Under the pieces are notes generated by a model that ran no database searches, was not told the origin of the DNA, and worked only from the letters and a program-made list of their open reading frames with translations. This document shows positions 10,901 through 18,605 of a stretch of 64,000 bases of DNA, piece by piece. The DNA lies in contig CAVWFN010000020.1 in the NCBI GenBank assembly GCA_963754285.1, positions 248,001-312,000 of the forward strand. The letters are read 5' to 3'. Numbering within the stretch: position 1 is the stretch's first letter; each line of letters begins with the position of its first letter. The position numbers and the translations under genes were made by a program. This DNA comes from RYN-133 sp963754285 (lineage in GTDB: Bacteria > Actinomycetota > Actinomycetes > Mycobacteriales > Jatrophihabitantaceae).

Positions 10901-11247
10901 CCGCACCACGGCTCGGTCGGCGCGCACCGGTCGATGACTCGTAGCAGCGGCCACACGGCCCGCTCGGGCGACCACAGCTCGACGGCCTCGGCGTAGTCGT
11001 CGTCGGCCTCGGCAACGGTCTCGTCCAGCAGGCGTGTGTAGGACGGGAACACCACGTTGGCGCACACGCCGTCGCCGTCCCGGGCGCCGAGCACGTGGCT
11101 GAGCTGCTGCGCGAGCCAGCGCTCCACTCCCCTGCTCGGCACGGCCACCGTCTCGGTCCGGAACGGATCGCCGCTCGGCGAACGCAAGGCCGCTCCGAGC
11201 GCCGCCACGAGCGCATCGGCCCGCTCGGAGCGGTGGATGTGCAGCAC
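7957..11247 (-). CDS. recC: Exodeoxyribonuclease V subunit gamma (RecC)
   Basis: About 1096 residues, matching actinobacterial RecC. RecC is the helicase-fold but catalytically inert subunit that recognises Chi and holds RecB and RecD. The reading frame stays open far upstream, but GTG at 11247 is chosen because the family N-terminus (LHIHRSERADALV) begins there and because longer versions would run into the divergent beta-propeller gene at 11377. Typical RecC segments are visible: VAVPSRGVERWLAQ, DIVIMCPDVEQFAP, VCLVGMDDGAFPRQG. The stop overlaps the recB GTG by three bases (GTGA). First gene of the operon; its promoter must lie in 11248-11376. Confidence 0.93.
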   Translation of the reverse strand: MLHIHRSERADALVAALGAALRSPSGDPFRTETVAVPSRGVERWLAQQLSHVLGARDGDGVCANVVFPSYTRLLDETVAEADDDYAEAVELWSPERAVWPLLRVIDRCAPTEPWCGVLAAHLGLDRGATPHEGRRFAVAAKLAGLFDRYGRSRPSLIDAWLAGRDEQGDGTALPHDLRWQAQLWRELRAEIGSPSPAELLESACAKVGSGPEFSIFGATRISAARVRILQALSGHRDVHLWLHHASPALWQAAAGRRPTARREQSVPVQHPLLASMSRDVYELQQLLEQIPHETVHHPIAPHPNTVLGRLQTQLADDVVPSERTTIATDDRSLQVHAAHGAARQVEVVREAILGLLAADPTLEPRDIVIMCPDVEQFAPLVAASFGMTEEPGAHPAAGLRVRLADRALHQTNPLLGLLDNLLALAASRVTATQLLDLAGTSPVRRRFGFDDDDIERLRIWTVAAGARWGLDAPHRDAYGLRAIEQGTWRAALDRLLLGVAMEDDQAWVDHAVPLDDVDSGDIELAGRFAEFVDRADHAVDQLTQHHDVRSWTTLLGELVLALGEGDQPWQTIQLRRELDELAESAVDQSVSLGLADITALLQTLLAGRPSRASFRTGTLTVCTLVPMRSVPHRVVCLVGMDDGAFPRQGIADGDDVLARVPRAGERDVRSEDRQLFLDAICAAEEHLVIAYTGADPRTGAPVPPCVPLGELLDAVDGSAVGPDGASARDHVVVHHPLQPFDARNFTRDELGTPRPFSFDPSGLAGARAAVGERIAVAPLVTAALAPPPPTDTISLDDLTRFLQHPARGFLRQRLGIAISSSEEDPDDALPVELDGLERWAIGDRVLRACLAGMPTQTAAHLEYLRGFLPPGQLGRETIRTIGGQVDELLALCAQERQIEARSVDVTVPLSDGRVLAGTVPQVRGDTVLSVVYSRLAAKHRLTSWVRLLALVASTGNRDLCAVTVGRPNERNSRSDMRGVAPEVARGVLELLVRIRDAGLREPLPLALETSYRYAASRRRMSPANALARAEHTWESDRFNPERDEPEHVLTFGSGAPFEALTAQPISGPDAMPDETSRFGSLARSVWDMLVIAETLQ

Positions 11248-11376
11248 GGGATCGATCGTATGAGGCGCCGGCGACAGTCTCGGTGAAACCGCAGATGCGG
11301 CAGGTAGCGCCGCGTCCAGCGGCACGGTGCGGCTGACCTTGGACACCCGTGCGCCGGTTGCGCCAGTCTGTGCGCC

Positions 11377-12492
11377 ATGAGCGGAGTACGGGTCCTGGTC
11401 GGTACACGCAAGGGAGCGTTCGTCCTCACCTCCGACGAGCGGCGCGCCGAGTGGCAGATCGACGGCCCGCACTTCCCGGGCTGGGAGGTCTATCACGTGG
11501 CGGGCTCGCCCGCTGACCCCGACCGCCTCTACGCATCGCAGTCGAGCAGCTGGTTCGGTCAGGTCATCCAGCGTTCCGACGACGGCGGCCGGACCTGGGA
11601 ACCGGTCGGCAACGACTTCAGCTACGCCGGCGTGCCTGGCGAGCACCAGTGGTACGACGGCACGCTGCGACCGTGGGAGTTCACCCGCGTCTGGCACCTC
11701 GAGCCATCGCCGACCGACGCCGACACGGTCTATGCAGGCGTTCAGGACGCTGCCCTGTTCAAGACGACCGACGGCGGCGTTTCGTGGAGCGAGGTGCGCG
11801 GGTTGCGCGAACACGGGTCAGGGCCCGACTGGCAGCCCGGCGCGGGCGGCATGTGCCTGCACACGATTGTGCTCGACCCGACTGACGAGCAGCGCATCAT
11901 CGTGGCGATCTCCGCGGCCGGTGTGTTCCGCACCAGCGACGGCGGCGCGACATGGGAGCCGACCAACAAGGGGCTGCTGTCCGACGGCATTCCGTCGCCT
12001 GCCGCAAGTGTGGGTCACTGCGTGCACAACCTCGCGATGCACCCGTCCAACCCGAAGCGATTGTTCATGCAGAAGCACTGGGACGTCATGCGCAGTGACG
12101 ACGGCGGCGACAGCTGGACCGAGATCAGCGGCAACCTGCCCAGTGATTTCGGGTTCCCGATCGCCGTGCACGCGCACGAGCCCGACACGATCTACGTCGT
12201 ACCGATCACGAGCGACTCACACCACTTCCCGCCCGACGGCAAACTGCGCGTCTACCGCAGTCGCACCGCGGGCGACGAGTGGGAGGCGCTGACCAACGGG
12301 TTGCCGCAGGAGCACTGCTACCACGACGTCCTGCGCGATGCGATGGCAATCGACACGCTGCCCGAGTGCGGCATCTACTTCGGGACGACCGGTGGCCAGG
12401 TCTACGTGTCCGCCGACTCCGGCGACACGTGGATGCCGGCCGCAAGCGACCTACCTGCGGTGCTGTCGGTCGAGGTGCAGACGCTTCCGTGA
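11377..12492 (+). CDS. BNR/Asp-box beta-propeller protein (sialidase-like fold)
   Basis: 371 residues with at least five Asp-box motifs of the S/TxDxGxTW type: SDDGGRTW, TTDGGVSW, TSDGGATW, SDDGGDSW and SADSGDTW. These loops mark six- or seven-bladed propellers of the sialidase/VPS10/BNR class. There is no signal peptide, so it is a cytoplasmic propeller. The usual database name is exo-alpha-sialidase or glycosyl hydrolase, but I see no Arg triad or FRIP motif that would support sialidase activity, so enzyme function is not claimed. Its TGA overlaps the GTG of the sulfur-carrier gene that follows, implying coupled production. Confidence 0.85.
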   Translation: MSGVRVLVGTRKGAFVLTSDERRAEWQIDGPHFPGWEVYHVAGSPADPDRLYASQSSSWFGQVIQRSDDGGRTWEPVGNDFSYAGVPGEHQWYDGTLRPWEFTRVWHLEPSPTDADTVYAGVQDAALFKTTDGGVSWSEVRGLREHGSGPDWQPGAGGMCLHTIVLDPTDEQRIIVAISAAGVFRTSDGGATWEPTNKGLLSDGIPSPAASVGHCVHNLAMHPSNPKRLFMQKHWDVMRSDDGGDSWTEISGNLPSDFGFPIAVHAHEPDTIYVVPITSDSHHFPPDGKLRVYRSRTAGDEWEALTNGLPQEHCYHDVLRDAMAIDTLPECGIYFGTTGGQVYVSADSGDTWMPAASDLPAVLSVEVQTLP

Positions 12493-12779
12493 TCCGCGTG
12501 CAGCTTCCCGCGCATCTACGCCAACTCGCGCGGTGCGACAAGGAGATCGGACTGCAGGCCGACCCGACGCAGCGCGGGGTGATCGATGCACTCGAGGCGG
12601 CCTACCCGGCCCTGCGCGGCACGCTGCGCGACCCGAACACCGGCCGGCGCCGCCCGTTCGTCCGCTTCTACGCGCTCGAACTGGATCTCTCGCACGAAGA
12701 CCCCGACTCACCCCTGCCTGCCCCCGTTGCCGCCGGCGACGAACCGTTCCTGGTGATCGGCGCGATGGCCGGCGGCTGA
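12489..12779 (+). CDS. MoaD/ThiS-like small sulfur carrier protein
   Basis: 96-residue protein with GTG start at 12489 inside the previous gene's stop (GTGA). The start IRVQLPAHLRQLA, the segment GVIDALEAAYPALRGTL and above all the C-terminal Gly-Gly (GAMAGG) are the signature of beta-grasp sulfur carriers of the MoaD/ThiS/CysO type, in which the terminal glycine is adenylated and thiocarboxylated. No E1-like activating enzyme, Mec+ peptidase or molybdopterin gene is visible nearby, so its pathway is unknown. The tight pairing with a BNR propeller is the main clue to its role. Confidence 0.85.
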   Translation: MIRVQLPAHLRQLARCDKEIGLQADPTQRGVIDALEAAYPALRGTLRDPNTGRRRPFVRFYALELDLSHEDPDSPLPAPVAAGDEPFLVIGAMAGG

Positions 12780-12791
12780 GCCGCGTGAGCG

Positions 12792-13688
12792 CTACTTGCT
12801 GATGCCGCCGCTCAGACCGCTGACCAGCTGACGACGACCCACGACGTACAGCACGAAGATCGGCAGAGCGGTCAGCATCACCGACGCCAAGACAGCGGGG
12901 ATGTTGATGGCGTACTGGCCCTGGAAGGTCCACAGCGCGAGCGGGAGGGTGCGCTTGTTCGGGCTCTGCGTGAGCACCAGCGGCAGCAGGAAGTTGTTCC
13001 AGATCAGCACGCCCTGGTAGATGGTGACCGTCACGAGTGCAGGGCGGGTGAGCGGGAACGCGAGCCGCCAGAGCAGCTGCCATTCGGTCGCCCCGTCGAC
13101 GCGCATCGACTCGAACAGCTCGCGCGGCACGTCGCGGATGAAGTTCGTCAGCACCAGCACCGACAGCGGGATCGCGAACGCGATCGACGGCAACACCATC
13201 GCGAGCAGCGAGTCGTAGAGACCCATCTTGATGATCTCGAGGTAGATCGGAATGATCGTCGCCTGCAGCGGAATCGCGAGCCCGGTCAGAAACAACCAGT
13301 TGGTGCTGCGGATGAACCAGCGCCGGCCGTCGCGGATGATCGCGTACGAAGCCATGAACGACACGAGGACGGCCGGGACGACCGCACCCACCGTGACGAT
13401 CGTGCTGTTGACGAAGTACTGCGTGAAGCCCGAGTCGAGGACGAGGCGGAAGTTGCCGAGCGTCGGCTTGCTGGTCGGCACCATCGCATTCGACGAGAAG
13501 TAGTTCGTCTGCGTCTTGAGGCTGGTGATGATGATCCAGTAGATCGGCGCGATGATGATGATCAGCCAGATCCACGAGGCGAGTCCGCCGAGCCAGTTCA
13601 GGTGCAGCAGGCGCTTGCCGACGGAGCGTCGCGGACCGCGTGCCGGTACTTCCTTGTGCGTCGGGACGTCGAGGGTCGCGGTCGCCAT
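12792..13688 (-). CDS. Carbohydrate ABC transporter permease, MalG type
   Basis: 298-residue inner-membrane permease of a CUT1 sugar importer. A cytoplasmic N-terminus is followed by about six hydrophobic segments; the EAA-like coupling loop appears as ESMRVDGATEWQLLWRLAFPLTRPAL, shortened here to the ends ESMRVDGA and LAFPLTRP. ATG at 13688 is preferred to the GTG one codon upstream because the GGAGGG Shine-Dalgarno then sits 6-7 bases away. The start shares a base with the stop of the partner permease (TGATG). No ATPase is encoded in the cluster, as is usual for CUT1 systems that share a common MsiK-type ATPase. Confidence 0.9.
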   Translation of the reverse strand: MATATLDVPTHKEVPARGPRRSVGKRLLHLNWLGGLASWIWLIIIIAPIYWIIITSLKTQTNYFSSNAMVPTSKPTLGNFRLVLDSGFTQYFVNSTIVTVGAVVPAVLVSFMASYAIIRDGRRWFIRSTNWLFLTGLAIPLQATIIPIYLEIIKMGLYDSLLAMVLPSIAFAIPLSVLVLTNFIRDVPRELFESMRVDGATEWQLLWRLAFPLTRPALVTVTIYQGVLIWNNFLLPLVLTQSPNKRTLPLALWTFQGQYAINIPAVLASVMLTALPIFVLYVVGRRQLVSGLSGGISK

Positions 13689-14620
13689 CACGCGCCCTCC
13701 ATCTGGCTGGCCGTCGCGTCACGTCCACCGAGCCGGCGCAACAACAGCGCGAGCCCCAGGCCGACGAGAACGAGGATCACCGCGATCGCACTGGCCTGAC
13801 CCATCTGATTGGCAACGAAGCCTTGCTTGTACATGTTGAGGGCCAGCACGTCGGTCGCATCGGCCGGACCGCCGTAGGTGAGCACGAAGATCAGGTCGAA
13901 GAAGGTCAGCGAACCGACGACCATCAAGGTCGACGACGTGATGATCGTGTACTTCAACTGCGGCAACGTGATCGAGAAGAACTGCCGCACCCGCCCGGCA
14001 CCATCGAGCGTCGCCGCCTCGTACATGGTCGCCGGAATCTGCCGCACTGCACCTTGGTAGATCAGCGAATGGAACGGGATGAACTGCCACGACACGATGA
14101 AGATCACGATGGCGATCGCGAGTTTGGGGTTGCCGAGCCAGTTCTGCGTCAACAGGTTCCAGTGCAGACCCGGACCCAACCCGAAGTTCGGATCGAGCAG
14201 CGCCTTCCACGTGATCGCGATCGCCGCGGCGCTGAGCAGCAGCGGGATGAAGTAGAAGACGGACAGCACCGCGCGATAGCGCTGCCGCCCTGCGGTGAAC
14301 ACCCCGATCAAGATGCTCATCGGCGTCTGGAACGCCCACGACAACGCCATGATCAGGAACGTCACCCACAACGAGTGGACGAGCTCCGGGTTGTTCAGTA
14401 CGGCTTTCCAGCTGGTCAGCCCGCTGAGGTGGATGGTGCCGAGACCGTCCCACGTGGTGAAGCTGAGCAGCAGCACACCGATGAGCGGGACGAGCGCGAA
14501 CAGAAAGAAGAATGCGAACGCCGGCAGCACCAGCCACGACAACGAGCGTTGGCGTCGGCCGCGCGGAGGTGCGGCCGACGCCGGCGCGGTCCGCTTGCGG
14601 GGCCGCGCGACTGCTGTCAT
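13688..14620 (-). CDS. Carbohydrate ABC transporter permease, MalF/UgpA type
   Basis: 310-residue permease with about six membrane segments beginning at LVLPAFAFFFLFALVPL, and the EAA loop region YEAATLDGAGRVRQFFSITLPQL (read here from YEAATLDGAG to ITLPQL). ATG at 14620 overlaps the stop of the binding-protein gene (ATGA); longer in-frame starts lie inside that gene and are rejected. It forms the heteromeric channel with the MalG-type protein encoded next. Confidence 0.9.
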   Translation of the reverse strand: MTAVARPRKRTAPASAAPPRGRRQRSLSWLVLPAFAFFFLFALVPLIGVLLLSFTTWDGLGTIHLSGLTSWKAVLNNPELVHSLWVTFLIMALSWAFQTPMSILIGVFTAGRQRYRAVLSVFYFIPLLLSAAAIAITWKALLDPNFGLGPGLHWNLLTQNWLGNPKLAIAIVIFIVSWQFIPFHSLIYQGAVRQIPATMYEAATLDGAGRVRQFFSITLPQLKYTIITSSTLMVVGSLTFFDLIFVLTYGGPADATDVLALNMYKQGFVANQMGQASAIAVILVLVGLGLALLLRRLGGRDATASQMEGA

Positions 14621-15975
14621 TTGCCGATGACTCCGTTCATCGTGTCGGCGTACTGCTGCGGCGAGATCGACAGGGCGAACAGCTTGCCGATCGTGTCGAG
14701 CAGCGTAGTAGCAGCGGTCGGGCTCATCGCCTGGTCCCACGACTGCGCGAAGACCTTAGCCTTGCTCGACACGTCGTAGACGAACTTCAGGAAGTCCGCG
14801 TCCGGAGATGCCGAAAGCTGGCTCGCTGCGCTCTGGACGATCGGGACGCCGCCCGTGTCGATCCACGCCTTGGACTCGGCACTGGTCAGCACACCGTTCT
14901 TGAAGAAGTCCTTGGCGGTGTTCTTCGCGTCCTCGGACGCGTCCGAGGAGATCGAGAGGTATTGCCCGGGGTTGCCGACCGTGTCGGACGGATCGCCCTT
15001 GCCGCCGCTGACCGGTGGGAAGTTCATCCAGCCGAGGTGCCCGCCGGTGACGAAGTCGCCGCCGTCGGCCTTCATGCTCGCGTAGGTCCACGAACCGTGC
15101 AGCATCATCGCGGCCTTGCCCGTGTAGAGCAGCGCCTGGTCGGCGTTCGAGTCGGCGGTGATCGACTGGAACCCGTTGATGAAGCCACCGGCCCTGATCA
15201 GGGTCTGGATGTCGGTGAGCGCCTTGATCGAGTCGGGGTTCGACCAGGCGTTCTTCTCGCCGTTGAACACCGCGCCGAACACATCCGGTCCCCCGATGCG
15301 GTCGAACAGGAACTCGAGCCACATCATGTTCGTCCAGAGCGACTGACCGCCGAGCGAGATCGGCGCAACGTTCTTCGCTTTGAACTTCGGGATCAGACTC
15401 AAGATGTCTTCCCACGACTGCGGCGGCTCGGCGCCGGCATCGTCGAAGACCTTCTTGTTCCAGAACAGGATGATCGGCTGCACGGTCTCGCACGGCATGG
15501 CATAGATCTTGTTGTCGACGGTCGCGGCGCCGAACGACGACGCGAACAGCCGGTTCTTCACGTCCGGGTTCTGACCGAACCAGCTGGTGAGGTCCTCGAC
15601 CTTGTTGTCCTGGACGTAGCTGCGCAGACCGCCGCCGCCCCAGCCCCAGATGATGGTCGGCGCCTTGCCGGCACCGATCGCCGTCTTGATCTTGGTCTTG
15701 TAGGCGTCGTTCTGGAACTCGGTGTAGCTGATCTGGCCCGTCTTGCTCGAGGCGTTGAACGCTTTGACCGAATCCTCGCGGATCTTCTGCTGCGGCTGGC
15801 CGGACAGGAACCAGTAGGTCGCGTTGCCGCCGCCGCTGCTGTTCCCGCCTCCACCGCCGGCGCCTGCCTGCGACGGACCGGACGAACTGCACGCGGCGAG
15901 CGCGGCCGCAACCGGCACACCCAACCCGAGCAATTCGAGGAACCGACGACGAGACAAGCTGTTCGGCAGCGGCAT
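14617..15975 (-). CDS. Sugar ABC transporter substrate-binding lipoprotein
   Basis: 452-residue family 1 solute-binding protein. The N-terminus has a twin-arginine motif (SRRRFLELLG) followed by a lipobox LAAC, so it is probably exported folded by Tat and then lipid-anchored. A Gly/Ser linker follows the lipidated cysteine. ATG at 15975 is chosen because TGGAAG precedes it by about 8 bases; GTG at 16002 lacks a Shine-Dalgarno. First gene of the sugar importer operon. Transcription is divergent from the GH3 gene, and the shared region has two inverted repeats that look like LacI-family operators, so the sugar is probably an oligosaccharide released by such hydrolases. Confidence 0.92.
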   Translation of the reverse strand: MPLPNSLSRRRFLELLGLGVPVAAALAACSSSGPSQAGAGGGGGNSSGGGNATYWFLSGQPQQKIREDSVKAFNASSKTGQISYTEFQNDAYKTKIKTAIGAGKAPTIIWGWGGGGLRSYVQDNKVEDLTSWFGQNPDVKNRLFASSFGAATVDNKIYAMPCETVQPIILFWNKKVFDDAGAEPPQSWEDILSLIPKFKAKNVAPISLGGQSLWTNMMWLEFLFDRIGGPDVFGAVFNGEKNAWSNPDSIKALTDIQTLIRAGGFINGFQSITADSNADQALLYTGKAAMMLHGSWTYASMKADGGDFVTGGHLGWMNFPPVSGGKGDPSDTVGNPGQYLSISSDASEDAKNTAKDFFKNGVLTSAESKAWIDTGGVPIVQSAASQLSASPDADFLKFVYDVSSKAKVFAQSWDQAMSPTAATTLLDTIGKLFALSISPQQYADTMNGVIGK

Positions 15976-16048
15976 CTTGTTCGCTTCCACGCTGAACTCC
16001 ACTCGGGATGGCGCGGCACCGGGCCGCGCGGTGAGCCGACCGATAGTT

Positions 16049-16075
16049 ATCGAAACTGGACCGTAGGATTTCGAT
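16049..16075. promoter_or_regulatory. Inverted repeat, putative operator of the sugar importer
   Basis: ATCGAAA and TTTCGAT form a perfect 7-base inverted repeat separated by 13 bases, within the 227-base divergent region and nearer the binding-protein gene. The half-site resembles that of the tighter palindrome at 16158. Binding by the LacI protein encoded at 18606 is inferred, not shown. Confidence 0.45.
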
Positions 16076-16157
16076 CACACAAAGTCAAGGTGTTGCCTTA
16101 GTCACGAGATTAGGCCACAGTGGCGCATATTCTGCGTCCCGAACCCACGTTCGGAGC

Positions 16158-16173
16158 TTCGAAACATTTCGAA
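16158..16173. promoter_or_regulatory. Palindrome, putative LacI-family operator of the GH3 gene
   Basis: TTCGAAACATTTCGAA is a 7-2-7 inverted repeat ending 29 bases before the GH3 start codon, where a repressor would block transcription. Its size and symmetry fit a LacI-family operator, and a LacI gene follows the GH3 gene. Confidence 0.55.
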
Positions 16174-16202
16174 ACCTGGCCTCTGACAGCGGAAGGACAT
16201 AC

Positions 16203-18578
16203 ATGTCCAAGCCGGACGATACTGCCGCCGTGTGGCGCGACCCCGCACAGCCGGTGGACGTGCGGGTCGACGCGGTGCTGCGGGCCATGACATTGGCGGA
16301 GAAGGTCGCGCAGTTGGGCAGCCGCTGGACGCAGGCCAATCTGGCCCACCACGACACCGACGAGGTCGACACCTCGCTCAACGTCGCGCCCATGCAGGAC
16401 GTCTTCACCGCCGGCGAGTCGATGACGCTGAAGGAAGCGAGCCGACACGGGCTCGGCCACTTGACGCGCATCTACGGCAGCGTGCCGGTCACGGCCGCCG
16501 AAGGCGCGGCCGAGCTCGTGCGCCAGCAGCAGACCGTGCTCGAGAACGATCGCTTCGGCATCCCCGCGCTCGTGCACGAAGAGTGCCTCACCGGGCTCAC
16601 GAGCCACGGCGCGACCGTCTACCCGACCTCGCTCGCGTGGGGCGCCACGTTCGACCCCGACCTCATCGAACGGATGGCTGCGGCCATCGGCCGCGACATG
16701 GTCGCTCTCGGGGTACACCAGGGCCTGTCCCCCGTGCTCGACGTCGTGCGCGACTACCGCTGGGGACGTGTTGAGGAGACCATCGGCGAAGACCCCTACC
16801 TCGTCTCGACGGTCGGTGCCGCCTACGTGCGCGGTCTGCAGAGCACCGGCGTCATCGCCACCCTCAAACACTTCGCCGGCTACTCGGCCTCGCGAGCCGC
16901 GCGCAATCACGGCCCGGTGTCGATGGGACGCCGTGAACTGACCGACGTGATCCTGCCGCCCTTCGAAGCCGCGATCCGCGCGGGCGCGCGCTCGGTCATG
17001 AACTCCTACGCCGACATCGACGGCATCCCCGTCGGAGCCGACCCGACGCTGCTCACCCACGTGCTGCGCGAGCAGTGGGCCTTCACCGGGACGGTGGTGT
17101 CCGACTACTGGGCCGTGCCGTTCCTTGCGACGATGCACCGCGTTGCGGCCGACGCCGGTGATGCAGGACTTCTCGCGCTCACTGCCGGCATCGATGTCGA
17201 GCTGCCCGACACCATCGGCTACGGCGACGAGCTGGTCGAACGCGTGCAGCGCGGCGACATCGACGAGGCCCTGGTCGACCGTGCCGCGCGTCGGGTACTG
17301 ACGCAGAAGATCGAGCTCGGCCTGCTCGATCGCGACTGGACGCCCGAGGGCTCGGTCCGCGATGCGGCCGACACCGACCTCGATTCCGTGAGCAACCGCG
17401 CACTCGCCCGCGAGATCGCCGAGCGGTCGATCGTCCTGCTCGACGCCGGGACGGCGCTGCCGCTGCGTGGCGAGAATCGTCCGTCGCTGCAACGGATTGC
17501 CGTGGTCGGGCCGTGCGCCGACGACAGCCAGGTGTTCCTCGGCTGCTACTCGTTCCCCAACCACGTCGCAGTCCGGCATCCGGGGACCGGGCTCGGCATC
17601 GAGGTGCCCACGGCTCTCGACGCGATACGTGCCGAGCTGTCCGGCGTCGATGTCGCCTACGCACAAGGCTGCGCGGTGTCGGGCGACGACCGCTCGGGAT
17701 TCGCGGCAGCGATCGATACCGCTCGCGCGGCCGACGTGTGCATCGCGTTCGTCGGCGACCGGGCCGGTCTGTTCGGCAGCGGCACGTCCGGCGAGGGTTG
17801 CGATGTCGACGACCTGCAACTGCCCGGTGTGCAGGCCGACCTGGTCGCCCAGTTGCTCGACACCGGCACGCCCGTGGTTGTCGTCGTCGTGTCCGGACGT
17901 CCGTATGCGCTCGGCGAGATCGCGCCGCGCGCCGCGGGCCTCGTCCAAGCGTTCTTCCCGGGCGAAGAGGGCGGGCCGGCGCTCGCCGGTGTCCTGTCCG
18001 GACGGGTGCAGCCGAGCGGCAAGCTCCCGGTGCAGATCCCGCGCACTCCTGGCGCGCAGCCCTCGACCTATCTGCAGCCGCCGCTCGGCCGACTCGAGAG
18101 CCGCGGCATCAGCACCGTCGACACGACTCCACTGTTCGCGTTCGGCCACGGCGACTCGTACACGACGTTCGAGGTCGACAACCTGCACGTAAGCGACGAC
18201 ACCGTTGCGACCGACGGCGAGTTCGAGGTGTCGGTGCGCGTGCGTAACACCGGCTCGCGTGACGGCAGCGAGGTCGTGCAGGTGTATCTGCACGATGTCG
18301 TCGCACAGGTCGCGCGGCCGGTGCAGCAGTTGCTCGGATTCGCCCGCATTGACCTCTCGGCCGGTGACTCGCGCGAGGTCGTATTCCAAGTGCACGCTGA
18401 CAGATTCGCCTACACGAACGGAGCTTTCCAGCGCGTCGTCGAACCCGGTGATGTGCAACTATGGCTGGGCACTTCAGCGGCCAACGTGCCGTGTCGGGCG
18501 ACGGTGCATGTGACCGGGCAGACCCGGGTCGTCGGTTCCGACCGGCAGCTCGCAACGCCGGTGCACATTCGTCCGTAG
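16203..18578 (+). CDS. Glycoside hydrolase family 3 (beta-glucosidase/beta-xylosidase type)
   Basis: 791 residues with the GH3 N-terminal barrel, a second alpha/beta sandwich domain and a fibronectin III-like C-terminus. The nucleophile is D301 in GTVVSDYWA; the substrate-binding LKHFAGY (about 221-227) and GRVEETIGEDPYL are typical. There is no signal peptide, so it most likely hydrolyses imported beta-linked oligosaccharides in the cytoplasm. ATG at 16203 follows GGAAGG. It is divergent from the sugar importer and followed 27 bases later by its likely LacI repressor. Beta-glucosidase and beta-xylosidase cannot be separated from the sequence alone; the GH51 enzyme elsewhere in the window makes xylan/arabinoxylan use plausible. 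Confidence 0.92.
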   Translation: MSKPDDTAAVWRDPAQPVDVRVDAVLRAMTLAEKVAQLGSRWTQANLAHHDTDEVDTSLNVAPMQDVFTAGESMTLKEASRHGLGHLTRIYGSVPVTAAEGAAELVRQQQTVLENDRFGIPALVHEECLTGLTSHGATVYPTSLAWGATFDPDLIERMAAAIGRDMVALGVHQGLSPVLDVVRDYRWGRVEETIGEDPYLVSTVGAAYVRGLQSTGVIATLKHFAGYSASRAARNHGPVSMGRRELTDVILPPFEAAIRAGARSVMNSYADIDGIPVGADPTLLTHVLREQWAFTGTVVSDYWAVPFLATMHRVAADAGDAGLLALTAGIDVELPDTIGYGDELVERVQRGDIDEALVDRAARRVLTQKIELGLLDRDWTPEGSVRDAADTDLDSVSNRALAREIAERSIVLLDAGTALPLRGENRPSLQRIAVVGPCADDSQVFLGCYSFPNHVAVRHPGTGLGIEVPTALDAIRAELSGVDVAYAQGCAVSGDDRSGFAAAIDTARAADVCIAFVGDRAGLFGSGTSGEGCDVDDLQLPGVQADLVAQLLDTGTPVVVVVVSGRPYALGEIAPRAAGLVQAFFPGEEGGPALAGVLSGRVQPSGKLPVQIPRTPGAQPSTYLQPPLGRLESRGISTVDTTPLFAFGHGDSYTTFEVDNLHVSDDTVATDGEFEVSVRVRNTGSRDGSEVVQVYLHDVVAQVARPVQQLLGFARIDLSAGDSREVVFQVHADRFAYTNGAFQRVVEPGDVQLWLGTSAANVPCRATVHVTGQTRVVGSDRQLATPVHIRP

Positions 18579-18605
18579 TCGCATCGGGCATGACAGGAGG
18601 ACGTC

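Noticed and set aside
9043..10944. 633-codon open frame on the plus strand inside recC
   Set aside because: No family sequence, and recC is intact across the whole interval on the other strand.
11377..12492. Calling the BNR protein a sialidase
   Set aside because: Asp boxes only show a propeller; sialidase catalytic residues and a signal peptide are not visible.
16110..18458. Very long open frame on the minus strand opposite the GH3 gene
   Set aside because: Its composition is the complement shadow of high-GC codons and the GH3 protein has all family motifs.
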